A DNA stretch of 6,013 nt from Streptomyces rimosus subsp. rimosus (GTDB lineage: Bacteria; Actinomycetota; Actinomycetes; Streptomycetales; Streptomycetaceae), in assembly GCF_000720725.1 (NCBI RefSeq), contig NZ_JOCQ01000190.1, forward strand, positions 1-6,013, given 5' to 3'. The notes under the pieces are model-generated. The model worked only from the letters and a program-made list of their open reading frames with translations. It did no database searches and was not told where the DNA came from. A program made the translations under genes and the position numbers. This document shows, piece by piece, positions 1 through 5,524 of this stretch; position 1 is the first letter of the stretch, and the number at the start of each line of letters is the position of its first letter.

Positions 1-35
1 GCGTAGGGGTGGTGTGTGGGGGTGGGCGTAGTGGC

Positions 36-81
36 CTCTCTCCGCTCCGGGGTGCGTGGGGGCAGGCCCGGAGGGAGAGAG
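36..81 (-). terminator. stem-loop downstream of HK1, probable terminator
   Basis: Bases 36-50 pair with 68-81 to give 14 base pairs interrupted by one bulged G (position 44), around a 17-nt loop (51-67). On the minus strand it lies 36 nt past the HK1 stop codon, where an intrinsic terminator would be expected. There is no clear U-tract, which is common for actinomycete terminators. The rest of 1-116 shows no coding sequence: there is no ATG or GTG on the minus strand here, so any response regulator downstream of HK1 must begin left of the window. Confidence 0.5.
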
Positions 82-116
82 TGGTCGCGGTGGGGTGGCG
101 GGTCGGTGGCGCCGGG

Positions 117-1430
117 TCAGCCGCGCCAGGGTATTTCGGCCGTGATGGATGTCGGGCCGCCGACGGGCGAGTCGACGACGAGGAGGCCGTCGACCGAGCC
201 GAGGCGCTCCGCCAGGCCCGCCAGTCCGCTGCCTGCTTCCGTGGTCGCGCCGCCCTGGCCGTTGTCCGTGACCAGGACCATGATCCGGTCGCCCGCGTGC
301 CACACGTCCACGGTGGCGGCGGTGGCCCGCGCGTGCTTGGAGACGTTCTGCAGCAGCTCGGAGACGGTGAAGTAGGTGATCCCCTCGATGGCCGCGGCCG
401 GGCGGTGGTCCAGGTCCACCTCCACCTTGACCGGCACGGTGCAGCGGGCGGCGAGGGCCGACAGGGCGGGACCCAGACCGCGGTCGGTGAGGATTGCGGG
501 ATGGATGCCGCGCGCGAGGTCCCGCAGCTCCTGCAGGGCTATCTTCACCTCGCCGTGCGCCTCGTCCACCATCTTGGCCGCGGCCTGCGGGTCCTCGGCC
601 AGCTTCTCCTTCGCCAGGCCCAGGTCCATGGCCAGCGACACCAGCCGGGCCTGCGCGCCGTCGTGCAGGTCGCGCTCGATGCGCCGCAGGTCGGCGGCGG
701 CGGTGTCCACCACGACCCCGCGGTCCGTCTCCAGTTCCGAGACGCGCGTGGCGAGCACGGAAGGGCCGAGCAGCCCGTACACCAGGACCCGGTCCACGTG
801 TGTGAGCCCGCGTATCACCCACGGGCCGGCCAGGACGAGCAGCAGCCCGGTCGCGCTGGCCACCGCCATCCCGGCGGGGGTGTCCAGGTAGATGCCGTCG
901 CCGTGTCCGTTGCCCCACAGCTGGAGGCCGGGCTGGTCGAGGTAGGCGGGGAAAGTCCACTGCCACACCGGGTAGAGCAGCAGCGCCCAGCCCATCGACC
1001 AGAACGTCACCGAGAAGCAGAAGGCGAAGATCGCCCAGGGGAAGTGGAGGATCGAGTACAGGAGGTGGCGCCAGGAGACGCCGCTCTTGAGGACCGCGCC
1101 GACCCAGCTCAGGAAGCCCGGCTTGGCGGCGCGTATCGGCGCCGGGTGGTCCACTTCCAGCTCCAGCAGGCTGCGCGCCCGGACCCGCTCCAGGGCGCCC
1201 ATGCCCCGGCACCCCATCAGCGCGCCCGCGAAGACCGGTATGCCCAGGAAGGTGACCAGCAGGCCGGCGCCGATCGAGATCATGGTGACGGCATAGCTGA
1301 ACATCACGATCGACACGGGCACGCTGAGGAAGAGGTAGAGGAACTCCCGCCAGGTGCGCCCCGAGAACGGGGCGCGCAGCGCGGTGGGTACGCGTGAGGC
1401 CGGGGGGTGGGATCCGTACGCGGTGTCCAT
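117..1430 (-). CDS. HK1: sensor-domain histidine kinase (NarL/HisKA_3 type)
   Basis: 437-residue membrane sensor histidine kinase, expected to autophosphorylate and pass phosphate to a NarL/LuxR-type response regulator. Residues ~26-225 match the 'putative sensor' domain (Pfam Sensor, PF13796): a TWREF start, a hydrophobic pair at ~30-72, another membrane segment at ~132-155, a predicted extracytoplasmic loop at ~156-185 and a last membrane segment at ~186-206. The HisKA_3 box has phosphoacceptor His256 (ERDLHDGAQARL). The HATPase_c domain shows an N-box with Glu358, Asn362 and Lys365-His366, a DNGQG G1 box (389-393) and a GSGLAGL G2 box (400-406), so all catalytic motifs are intact. The start chosen is ATG at 1430, just before the conserved domain; only a weak GACGAG precedes it. 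An in-frame ATG at 1586 would add 52 residues of basic, Gln-rich sequence without recognisable domain, more likely 5' leader. It is a paralogue of HK2, with ~80% identity over the kinase core. The ligand is unknown. No response regulator follows within the 116 bp visible. Confidence 0.93.
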   Translation of the reverse strand: MDTAYGSHPPASRVPTALRAPFSGRTWREFLYLFLSVPVSIVMFSYAVTMISIGAGLLVTFLGIPVFAGALMGCRGMGALERVRARSLLELEVDHPAPIRAAKPGFLSWVGAVLKSGVSWRHLLYSILHFPWAIFAFCFSVTFWSMGWALLLYPVWQWTFPAYLDQPGLQLWGNGHGDGIYLDTPAGMAVASATGLLLVLAGPWVIRGLTHVDRVLVYGLLGPSVLATRVSELETDRGVVVDTAAADLRRIERDLHDGAQARLVSLAMDLGLAKEKLAEDPQAAAKMVDEAHGEVKIALQELRDLARGIHPAILTDRGLGPALSALAARCTVPVKVEVDLDHRPAAAIEGITYFTVSELLQNVSKHARATAATVDVWHAGDRIMVLVTDNGQGGATTEAGSGLAGLAERLGSVDGLLVVDSPVGGPTSITAEIPWRG

Positions 1431-1609
1431 CGTCTCGTCGTCCGTTCTGCCGGGTCCGGGCCGGTCGGTCTGCCGTCGGCGCTCCGCCACGCCTGCGGCC
1501 GTGTCCGGCTGCTGTCGCCGCCGGCGCCGCTGATCCCAGCTCTGCCGGCTACCTCCAGCCTCCGCGCTCCGAGCCCTCCGCACCATGAGGGAAAACGCAG
1601 TCTTCACCC

Positions 1610-1627
1610 TGGGGTTTTCCCCACCCC
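1610..1627 (-). promoter_or_regulatory. operator-like motif upstream of HK1 (copy 1)
   Basis: Read on the minus strand as GGGGTGGGGAAAACCCCA. The core TGGGG-TTTT-CCCCA (plus strand, 1610-1623) is a perfect 5-bp inverted repeat around four T residues. The same 18 bases occur with a single difference upstream of HK2 (3373-3390), in the same orientation relative to the kinase. A shared, dyad-containing motif before two paralogous kinases suggests a common DNA-binding regulator, perhaps the cognate response regulator; that step is inference. It lies 180 nt upstream of the chosen HK1 start, compared with 60 nt for HK2. Confidence 0.5.
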
Positions 1628-1641
1628 CGAGGGGTGGGGAA
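1617..1641. repeat. perfect 11-bp inverted repeat, 3-nt loop
   Basis: The left arm TTCCCCACCCC (1617-1627) is the exact reverse complement of the right arm GGGGTGGGGAA (1631-1641), with CGA between. It shares its left arm with the operator-like motif, so the HK1 region has two overlapping dyads, TGGGG-N4-CCCCA and this one. It could be an extended regulator-binding site or a hairpin. On the plus strand there is no gene whose end it could mark, so a plain terminator is unlikely in that direction. On the minus strand it precedes the likely HK1 promoter region and could also stop read-through from HK2. Confidence 0.6.
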
Positions 1642-1663
1642 TGGCTGGTGGCTCCCGACCTAT

Positions 1664-1717
1664 GGAGTGGCTGCGGCCTGTGGAGTGGCTGCGGGTTGTG
1701 GGGCTGCTGCGGGTTCT
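1664..1717. repeat. 18-nt tandem repeat, three units
   Basis: Three consecutive 18-nt units begin at 1664, 1682 and 1700. The first two share GGAGTGGCTGCGG and then differ slightly (CCTGT against GTTGT); the third reads GGGGCTGCTGCGGGTTCT. The array is directly followed, after five bases, by the 19-nt array and has related composition, so both may derive from one slippage-prone tract. No gene function is apparent. Confidence 0.6.
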
Positions 1718-1722
1718 GTGGC

Positions 1723-1876
1723 GGGTGCTGGCTTGAGGGGCGAGTACTGGTTTGTGGGGTGGGTGCTGGCTCGTAGGGCGGATGTTGGCTTGTGGGGCGG
1801 GCATCGGCTTGTGGCGCTGGCACCGGCCCGGGGCGCCGGTATCGGCTCGAGGCGCGCTGGCACCGGCCCGCGGGGC
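1723..1876. repeat. degenerate 19-nt tandem array, about eight units
   Basis: Units of 19 nt begin at 1723, 1742, 1761, 1780, 1799, 1818 and 1837, followed by a two-base insertion and an eighth unit at 1858. The approximate consensus is GGGTGCTGGCTTGTGGGGC; units near the left and middle are closest to it, and those at 1818-1876 have drifted to a more GC-rich variant (TGGCACCGGCCCGGGGCGC). Because 19 is not a multiple of three the reading frame rotates each unit, which argues that the array is not protein coding. The spacing is shorter than CRISPR repeat-spacer units and there are no variable spacers. Confidence 0.75.
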
Positions 1877-1901
1877 CGCCTTCGTCCGGGGCAGCTCCCC
1901 T

Positions 1902-1953
1902 CCCGCACTTCCTGCGGGCTGATTCGTTCCCGCCCCCCTGCGGGCCGGCCCGC
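1902..1953 (-). terminator. weak hairpin pair downstream of HK2
   Basis: Two short dyads lie 67-119 nt past the HK2 stop codon: CCCGCA/TGCGGG (1902-1907 with 1913-1918, 5-nt loop) and a 14-bp perfect palindrome GCGGGCCGGCCCGC (1940-1953). Neither has a U-tract, and in such GC-rich sequence short palindromes arise easily. They are the only candidates seen for ending HK2 transcription before the array; read-through into HK1 cannot be excluded. Confidence 0.25.
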
Positions 1954-2020
1954 CGCCCGGCGCTCACGCGCCCTTCGCCCGGCCGTCCCGCACCCGGCCC
2001 TGCCTTCGATCGCGCCCCTG

Positions 2021-3313
2021 CTACTTCCCCCTGCCCTGCCCCTTTTCCCTGCTCCGCCCCTTCTCCTTGCTCCGTTCCGGCTCGCGGCCCCGCCACGGCA
2101 GTTCGGCCGTCACCCGGGTCGGGCCGCCGACCGGGGAGTCGAGGACGAACAGTCCGTCCACCGACCCCAGCCGCTCCGCCAGACCGGCCATGCCGCTGCC
2201 GCCGTCGAGCCGCGCGCCGCCGCGCCCGTCATCCTGGACCTGGATCAGCAGCCGGTCCGGCGCGCGCCAGACCTCGACCCACGCCGTCCGCGCGCCGCTG
2301 TGCTTGGAGACGTTCTGCAGCAGCTCGGAGACGGTGAAGTACGCGATGCCCTCGATGGCCGGCGCGGGCCGTTCCGCGAGGTCCACCTCCACCTTGACCG
2401 GCACGGTGCAGCGGGCGGCGAGGGCCGACAGGGCCGGGCCGAGACCGCGGTCGGTGAGGATCGCCGGGTGGATGCCGCGCGCGAGGTCCCGCAGCTCCTG
2501 AAGGGCGAGCTTCACCTCGCCGTGCGCCTCGTCGACCATCTGCGCCGCCGCGTCCGGGTCCTCCAGCAGTTTCTCCTTCGCCAGCCCGAGCCCCATCGCG
2601 AGCGCGACGAGCCGGGCCTGCGCGCCGTCGTGCAGGTCGCGTTCGATTCGCCGCAGGTCGGCGGTGGCCGTGTCGGAGACCGTCGCGCGGTCCGTCTTCA
2701 GCTCGGCGATCCGCCGCTCCAGCTCGTCGGAGGGGGACAGCAGGCCGCGCACCATCATCCGGTCGGCGTTGGTCAGCCCGCGCGCGATCCAGGGCAGCGC
2801 CGGCCAGGCCACGATGAGCGAGGCGAGCACGACCGGGAAGGTGACGACCGACCACGGCAGCCGGATGAACGCGTACAGCGCGTGCCGCCACCCGACCGGG
2901 TCCTTCAGCCGCACCCACAGCCAGGAGAAGAATCCGTTCCCCGCCGCGCGCAGCGGGCTCGGCTCGTCCACCCGTACGCCCAGCAGGCGCCGTGCGCGGG
3001 CCCGTTCCAGCTTCCCGTACTGGCGGCACACCAGGAGCCCCACCGCGAGCAGCGGCAGCCCGACGACGGTGAGGGACAGCCCGATCCCCGCCACCAGCCA
3101 CACCGTCACCACGGCGAAGGCAGGCACGCCCAGCGGGAGATCGGTGAGCAGGTGGAGGACCTCCCGCCAGGTCGCGGGGGCGAGTGCGGCCCGCGGCGAC
3201 GGCAGGGGCTCGTCGGCGCCGTACCCCTCGCCGTAACCGGCGGCGGCCGACGGCCGTGCGGCCGGGCCCGGGGGACGGTCGCGGCGTCGATCATGAGCGG
3301 AGCGTGCGGTCAT
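2021..3313 (-). CDS. HK2: sensor-domain histidine kinase, shortened sensor
   Basis: 430-residue paralogue of HK1 with the same domain order: variable N-tail (1-48), sensor domain starting TWREV (48), hydrophobic pair ~58-96, hydrophobic stretch ~145-176, HisKA_3 with phosphoacceptor His228, N-box Glu330/Asn334/Lys337-His338, G1 box DDGRG (361-365) and G2 box GSGMAGL (372-378). All catalytic motifs are present, so it should be an active kinase. Two differences from HK1 stand out. Between the conserved Pro-Trp (153) and ARGLT (177-181) there are ~51 fewer residues, removing the predicted extracytoplasmic loop and one membrane segment. After the shared PWRG end there is a basic, repeat-like tail of 21 residues rich in Lys, Arg, Glu and Gly. 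ATG at 3313 is chosen; an in-frame ATG at 3337 would add eight residues, and neither has a strong ribosome-binding site. HK2 is upstream of HK1 on the same strand and divergent from the RDD gene. The partner regulator is not in the window. Confidence 0.92.
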   Translation of the reverse strand: MTARSAHDRRRDRPPGPAARPSAAAGYGEGYGADEPLPSPRAALAPATWREVLHLLTDLPLGVPAFAVVTVWLVAGIGLSLTVVGLPLLAVGLLVCRQYGKLERARARRLLGVRVDEPSPLRAAGNGFFSWLWVRLKDPVGWRHALYAFIRLPWSVVTFPVVLASLIVAWPALPWIARGLTNADRMMVRGLLSPSDELERRIAELKTDRATVSDTATADLRRIERDLHDGAQARLVALAMGLGLAKEKLLEDPDAAAQMVDEAHGEVKLALQELRDLARGIHPAILTDRGLGPALSALAARCTVPVKVEVDLAERPAPAIEGIAYFTVSELLQNVSKHSGARTAWVEVWRAPDRLLIQVQDDGRGGARLDGGSGMAGLAERLGSVDGLFVLDSPVGGPTRVTAELPWRGREPERSKEKGRSREKGQGRGK

Positions 3314-3372
3314 ACGCTCTAGCTTGCCGGTCACCATCGGTAGTGACCATGGGGAACGTCGGTGACCCGGGG

Positions 3373-3390
3373 TGGGGTTTTCCTCACCCC
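3373..3390 (-). promoter_or_regulatory. operator-like motif upstream of HK2 (copy 2)
   Basis: Minus-strand GGGGTGAGGAAAACCCCA, 17 of 18 bases identical to the motif upstream of HK1. It sits 60 nt upstream of the HK2 start and 68 nt upstream of the divergent RDD start, a position from which a regulator could affect both directions. In this copy one base of the inner dyad is changed (CCTCA instead of CCCCA on the plus strand). Flanking GGTGACC repeats (3343-3348 as GTGACC, 3361-3367 as GGTGACC, with the inverted GGTCAC at 3329-3334) may belong to the same control region. No -10/-35 pair for HK2 could be assigned with confidence. Confidence 0.5.
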
Positions 3391-3435
3391 GCCGCCTCCG
3401 GGGCCCGCGCCGGGCGCGGCTTGTGCGGAGGCGGC
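3391..3435 (+). promoter_or_regulatory. strong nested stem-loop before the RDD gene
   Basis: GCCGCCTCCG (3391-3400) pairs perfectly with CGGAGGCGGC (3426-3435). Inside its 25-nt loop a second perfect dyad, CCGCGC/GCGCGG (3405-3410 with 3414-3419), can form. The structure ends 22 nt before the RDD start codon and abuts the operator-like motif. If the RDD transcript starts upstream of it, this would be a very stable leader hairpin affecting translation or termination; if transcription starts downstream, it is a DNA dyad in the promoter. The sequence alone does not decide between these. Confidence 0.45.
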
Positions 3436-3457
3436 ACGGCCAGCTTGGATCTGCGGC

Positions 3458-4129
3458 ATGAGTGAGTACCAGCAGGGCCCGTACGGACAGCAGGGACCGT
3501 ACGGGCAACAGGGGACATATGGGCAGCAGGGCGCGTACGGCCAGCAGGCGCCGTACGGGCAGCAGAGCCCGTATGGGCAGCAAGGTGCGTACGGGACGCA
3601 GGGGGGCTACGGGTACGGGCAGGCGCCGGGCTATGCGGCGCCGGGACCGCAGGGGTATCCCTACGGAGCGCCGCAGGCGGGCGGGCCGCCCATAGGCATG
3701 CTGGGCAGTCAGGGAGCGCGGCTCGGGGCCCGGTTGCTGGACATCGTCTTCCAGTTCGTCGCAATGCTCGTGGTGTTCGTGGTCGCCGGCCTTCTCCAGG
3801 CTGCGCTGCCGCGCGATGCGGCCGCGCTTCCGCCGTTGCTGGTCGGCATCCCCGCCCTCATCGCCGTGCTTCTGTACGAGCCGTTCATGAACTCGAAGTA
3901 CGGCGGCACCTTCGGCAAGCAGATCTGCGGCCTGCGCGTCGCCCAGCTGGACACCGGGGCGCCGCTGTCGTTCGGGCGGGCGCTCGGGCGCTGGGCCGTC
4001 GTCTTCCCGATGGGGTTCGTCCCGTTCCTGGGGCTGCTCAACGTGCTGTGGTGCTGCTGGGACGAGCCGTACCGGCAGTGCCTGCACGACAAGGTGGCCG
4101 GGACCGTGGTGGTCAGGCGCCGTGCGTAG
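3458..4129 (+). CDS. RDD family membrane protein with YGQQ-repeat N-terminus
   Basis: 223 residues. Residues 1-80 are a disordered Gly/Tyr/Gln/Pro-rich tail, including seven hexapeptide repeats of the QQGPYG type (5-46). Residues ~84-220 form an RDD domain: an Arg-Leu-Gly-Ala-Arg-Leu-Leu-Asp signature (88-95), a first membrane segment ~96-115, a second ~125-141, the conserved TFGKQICGLRV stretch (151-161), a third hydrophobic segment ~180-199, and the closing HDKVAGTVVV (210-219) typical of the family. RDD proteins are poorly characterised; some bacterial members are proposed transporters, so no substrate is assigned. The start is ATG 3458 because the repeat begins at once; frame to the left (to 3362) is open but unlike a protein. 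Ribosome-binding sequence is weak (GGA seven bases upstream). It is the first gene of a unit with the eccD-like gene, whose GTG lies 13 nt after this stop. The link suggests a role in or near the secretion membrane complex, which is inference. Confidence 0.9.
   Translation: MSEYQQGPYGQQGPYGQQGTYGQQGAYGQQAPYGQQSPYGQQGAYGTQGGYGYGQAPGYAAPGPQGYPYGAPQAGGPPIGMLGSQGARLGARLLDIVFQFVAMLVVFVVAGLLQAALPRDAAALPPLLVGIPALIAVLLYEPFMNSKYGGTFGKQICGLRVAQLDTGAPLSFGRALGRWAVVFPMGFVPFLGLLNVLWCCWDEPYRQCLHDKVAGTVVVRRRA
3470..3613 (+). repeat. 18-nt in-frame repeat encoding QQGPYG
   Basis: Seven 18-nt units (3470-3595) plus a degenerate eighth (TQGGYG, 3596-3613) encode QQ-[GAS]-[PTA]-YG. Synonymous variation between units is modest (TAC/TAT, CAG/CAA), consistent with expansion by slippage and some later drift. 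The length is likely to vary between strains. Confidence 0.85.
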
Positions 4130-4132
4130 TAC

Positions 4133-4137
4133 GGAGG
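4133..4137 (+). promoter_or_regulatory. ribosome-binding site deciding the eccD start
   Basis: A consensus GGAGG lies five bases before GTG 4143, just after the RDD stop (4127-4129). The alternative in-frame GTG at 4122 overlaps the RDD gene by 8 nt and has only a weak AGG upstream. The site therefore favours the 4143 start. Confidence 0.6.
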
Positions 4138-4142
4138 CCGGG

Positions 4143-5489
4143 GTGCGGGCGGCGCTGCGGCGGGTGGTGCTGGCGGGCGAACGGCGGCGGGTCGACCTGG
4201 TGTTGCCCGCGCATGAGCCGGTCGGCACGCTGCTGCCCGAGGTACTGCGGGCGGTCGGCGACCCGGTGGCGTACGGGCCGTCGCGCTGCCGCCTGGTGAC
4301 GGACGGCGGCGCCGTACTCGCCCAGGGCGAGACGCTCGCGTCCGCGAACGTGGCCGACGGGTCCGTACTGCGGCTGCTCCGGGAACCGGAAGCGCCGGGG
4401 ACGCCGACGCCGACCGCACCTGGCGGCACGGGCGAGGTGACGAGCGAGACGACGGGCCAGGTGATGGGCGACGGCCTCGACCTGCCCGCCTGGCGGTGGG
4501 GCGAGCGGAGTCGGACGTGGACGACGGTCGCGTCCGGGGTGCTGCTGTCGGGCGTGACCGGGGCGCTCGCAGCGCGCGCGTACGGGCCGGAGGCGGCCGG
4601 GCCGTGGCTCGGCGGGGCCGCGGTGATCGCGGCCGGGTCCGGTGCGGCGGCCGGGGGGCTGCTCGGCAGACGCGCGCCGAGTACGGCGCTGCTCCTGATG
4701 GGCGGCGCGCTCGGCGTGCTCGCCTCCTGGGACGTGACCTCGGGCGGCGGGACACGCCTGGCCGCCGTCGGGCTGACGGTGGCGGCCGTGCTCGCACTGC
4801 TCGGGCTCTGTACGGGCCTGGGGCGGGGCGGACTTGTCGGGGCGGCGGCGGTCGCGGCCACGGTCGGCATGTGGGAAGCGGGGTCGGCGCTCGCCGGTCC
4901 GGCGCAGGCGGCCGTCCTGATCGGCCTGGTGTCGGTGCTGGCACTGGGTTACCTGCCACGGCTCGCCCTGGCGTCGGCCGGACTGACGCGGCTGGACGAC
5001 CGGCGCTCCGGAGGCACGCCGGTCAGCAGCCACCGCGTCGCGGCGGCGCTCGGCGCCACGCACCGCGGACTCACGCCGGCCGCCGTCGCGATGGCCGGGT
5101 CGGCGGGGGCGGCCGGCGTGGTGTCCGTCGGGGGTGCGTCCGGGGCCGGCGGTGGCTGGGCCGTGGCGGGCGCGCTGCTGCTGTGCGTCGTGCTGTACTC
5201 GCGGGCGCGGGCCTATCCGCTGGTCCTGGAGGTCGTGGCGTTGCTGGCGGCCGGTACGGCGGTCTGCGTACGGCTCGCCCTGCTGTGGGCGGACGGCGGC
5301 AGCCCGGCGGGGGTGCTGATCGCGCTGTGCCTGTTGGCGGCGCTGCCGGTCGCGGCGCTCACCGTACGGCTGCCGGAACACGTACGGGTGCTGCTGCGGC
5401 GCCTGACGGACGTGGTCGAGGTGGTGAGTGTGGTGGCGCTGATTCCGGTGGGGCTCGGGGCGTTCGGGGTTTTCGACCGATTGCTGTAG
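4143..5489 (+). CDS. eccD: EccD-like type VII (ESX) secretion integral membrane protein
   Basis: 448 residues from GTG 4143 (455 from the alternative GTG 4122). Residues 1-~82 form a ubiquitin-like (YukD/EccD N-terminal) domain: LRRVVLAGERRRVDLVLPA leads into the first strand pair and SVLRLLRE is the last strand. A Pro/Thr/Gly-rich linker (~83-112) follows. The remainder is almost all hydrophobic, with about eleven predicted membrane segments at roughly 128-145, 153-173, 180-196, 205-224, 229-246, 252-274, 313-331, 337-352, 358-380, 388-407 and 423-445. This architecture, cytosolic ubiquitin-like domain plus eleven helices, is that of EccD, the membrane-channel component of mycobacterial and actinobacterial ESX machines. 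The assignment rests on architecture and recognisable N-terminal pattern; it appears divergent from classical ESX-1/5 EccD. No EccB, EccC, EccE, MycP or WXG100 gene is visible, so it may belong to a cluster continuing right or be a stand-alone copy. Likely co-transcribed with the RDD gene. Confidence 0.8.
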   Translation: MRAALRRVVLAGERRRVDLVLPAHEPVGTLLPEVLRAVGDPVAYGPSRCRLVTDGGAVLAQGETLASANVADGSVLRLLREPEAPGTPTPTAPGGTGEVTSETTGQVMGDGLDLPAWRWGERSRTWTTVASGVLLSGVTGALAARAYGPEAAGPWLGGAAVIAAGSGAAAGGLLGRRAPSTALLLMGGALGVLASWDVTSGGGTRLAAVGLTVAAVLALLGLCTGLGRGGLVGAAAVAATVGMWEAGSALAGPAQAAVLIGLVSVLALGYLPRLALASAGLTRLDDRRSGGTPVSSHRVAAALGATHRGLTPAAVAMAGSAGAAGVVSVGGASGAGGGWAVAGALLLCVVLYSRARAYPLVLEVVALLAAGTAVCVRLALLWADGGSPAGVLIALCLLAALPVAALTVRLPEHVRVLLRRLTDVVEVVSVVALIPVGLGAFGVFDRLL

Positions 5490-5495
5490 CTGTGA

Positions 5496-5524
5496 CCGGG
5501 TGCCGTACGTGTGCGAGCACCCGG
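5496..5524 (+). terminator. stem-loop directly after eccD, possible terminator
   Basis: CCGGGTGC (5496-5503) pairs perfectly with GCACCCGG (5517-5524) across a 13-nt loop, beginning seven bases after the eccD stop codon. The position is right for a terminator of the RDD-eccD unit. No U-tract follows, so termination may be partial. Confidence 0.5.

Larger units (their letters stand above)
1431..2020. other. long non-coding gap between the two kinases
   Basis: About 590 bp without a convincing gene. Open frames crossing it give arginine/proline-rich translations with no domain and look like by-products of high GC. Content from right to left, in the direction of HK transcription: weak hairpins after the HK2 stop (1902-1953), a 19-nt tandem array (1723-1876), an 18-nt triplet array (1664-1717), a perfect inverted repeat (1617-1641) overlapping an operator-like motif (1610-1627), then 180 bp that is either HK1 leader or an N-terminal extension of HK1. 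The T-rich and A-rich bases around 1590-1641 are unlike the surrounding sequence and are the best place for the HK1 promoter, although no confident -10/-35 pair could be assigned. Confidence 0.6.

Noticed and set aside
1..116. Start of a response regulator downstream of HK1
   Set aside because: No ATG or GTG on the minus strand in this stretch and a probable terminator occupies 36-81, so nothing coding can be supported here.
9..1397. Long plus-strand open frame (462 codons) opposite HK1
   Set aside because: It is antisense to a kinase with every catalytic motif intact; its translation is Arg/Gly/His-rich without any domain, as expected of a high-GC shadow frame. The similar 562-codon frame from 1634 to 3322 opposite HK2 is rejected for the same reason.
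1723..1876. CRISPR-like array
   Set aside because: Units are contiguous 19-mers with gradual drift and no unique spacers; no cas genes are present.
1431..2096. Minus-strand extension of the HK1 frame up to 2096
   Set aside because: It runs through the 19-nt array and into the HK2 coding region; the translation is low-complexity Pro/Gln/His/Arg sequence and the conserved domain only starts after 1430.
3421..3450. Possible leaderless promoter for the RDD gene (TTGTGC, 18 nt, TTGGAT, then ATG eight bases on)
   Set aside because: The spacing would suit a leaderless transcript, but the -10 lacks the key second-position A and the -35 overlaps the hairpin arm; too weak to list as a feature.
4122..4142. 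Upstream GTG start for the eccD-like gene overlapping the RDD stop
   Set aside because: In frame and possible through translational coupling, but it has only a weak AGG before it, whereas GTG 4143 has a consensus GGAGG; kept as an alternative in the CDS note.
3314..4870. Minus-strand extension of the HK2 frame up to 4870, and a long minus-strand frame 4113-5969
   Set aside because: Both lie antisense to the RDD, eccD and 5618 genes, which have recognisable domains and proper starts; the translations have no domain character.
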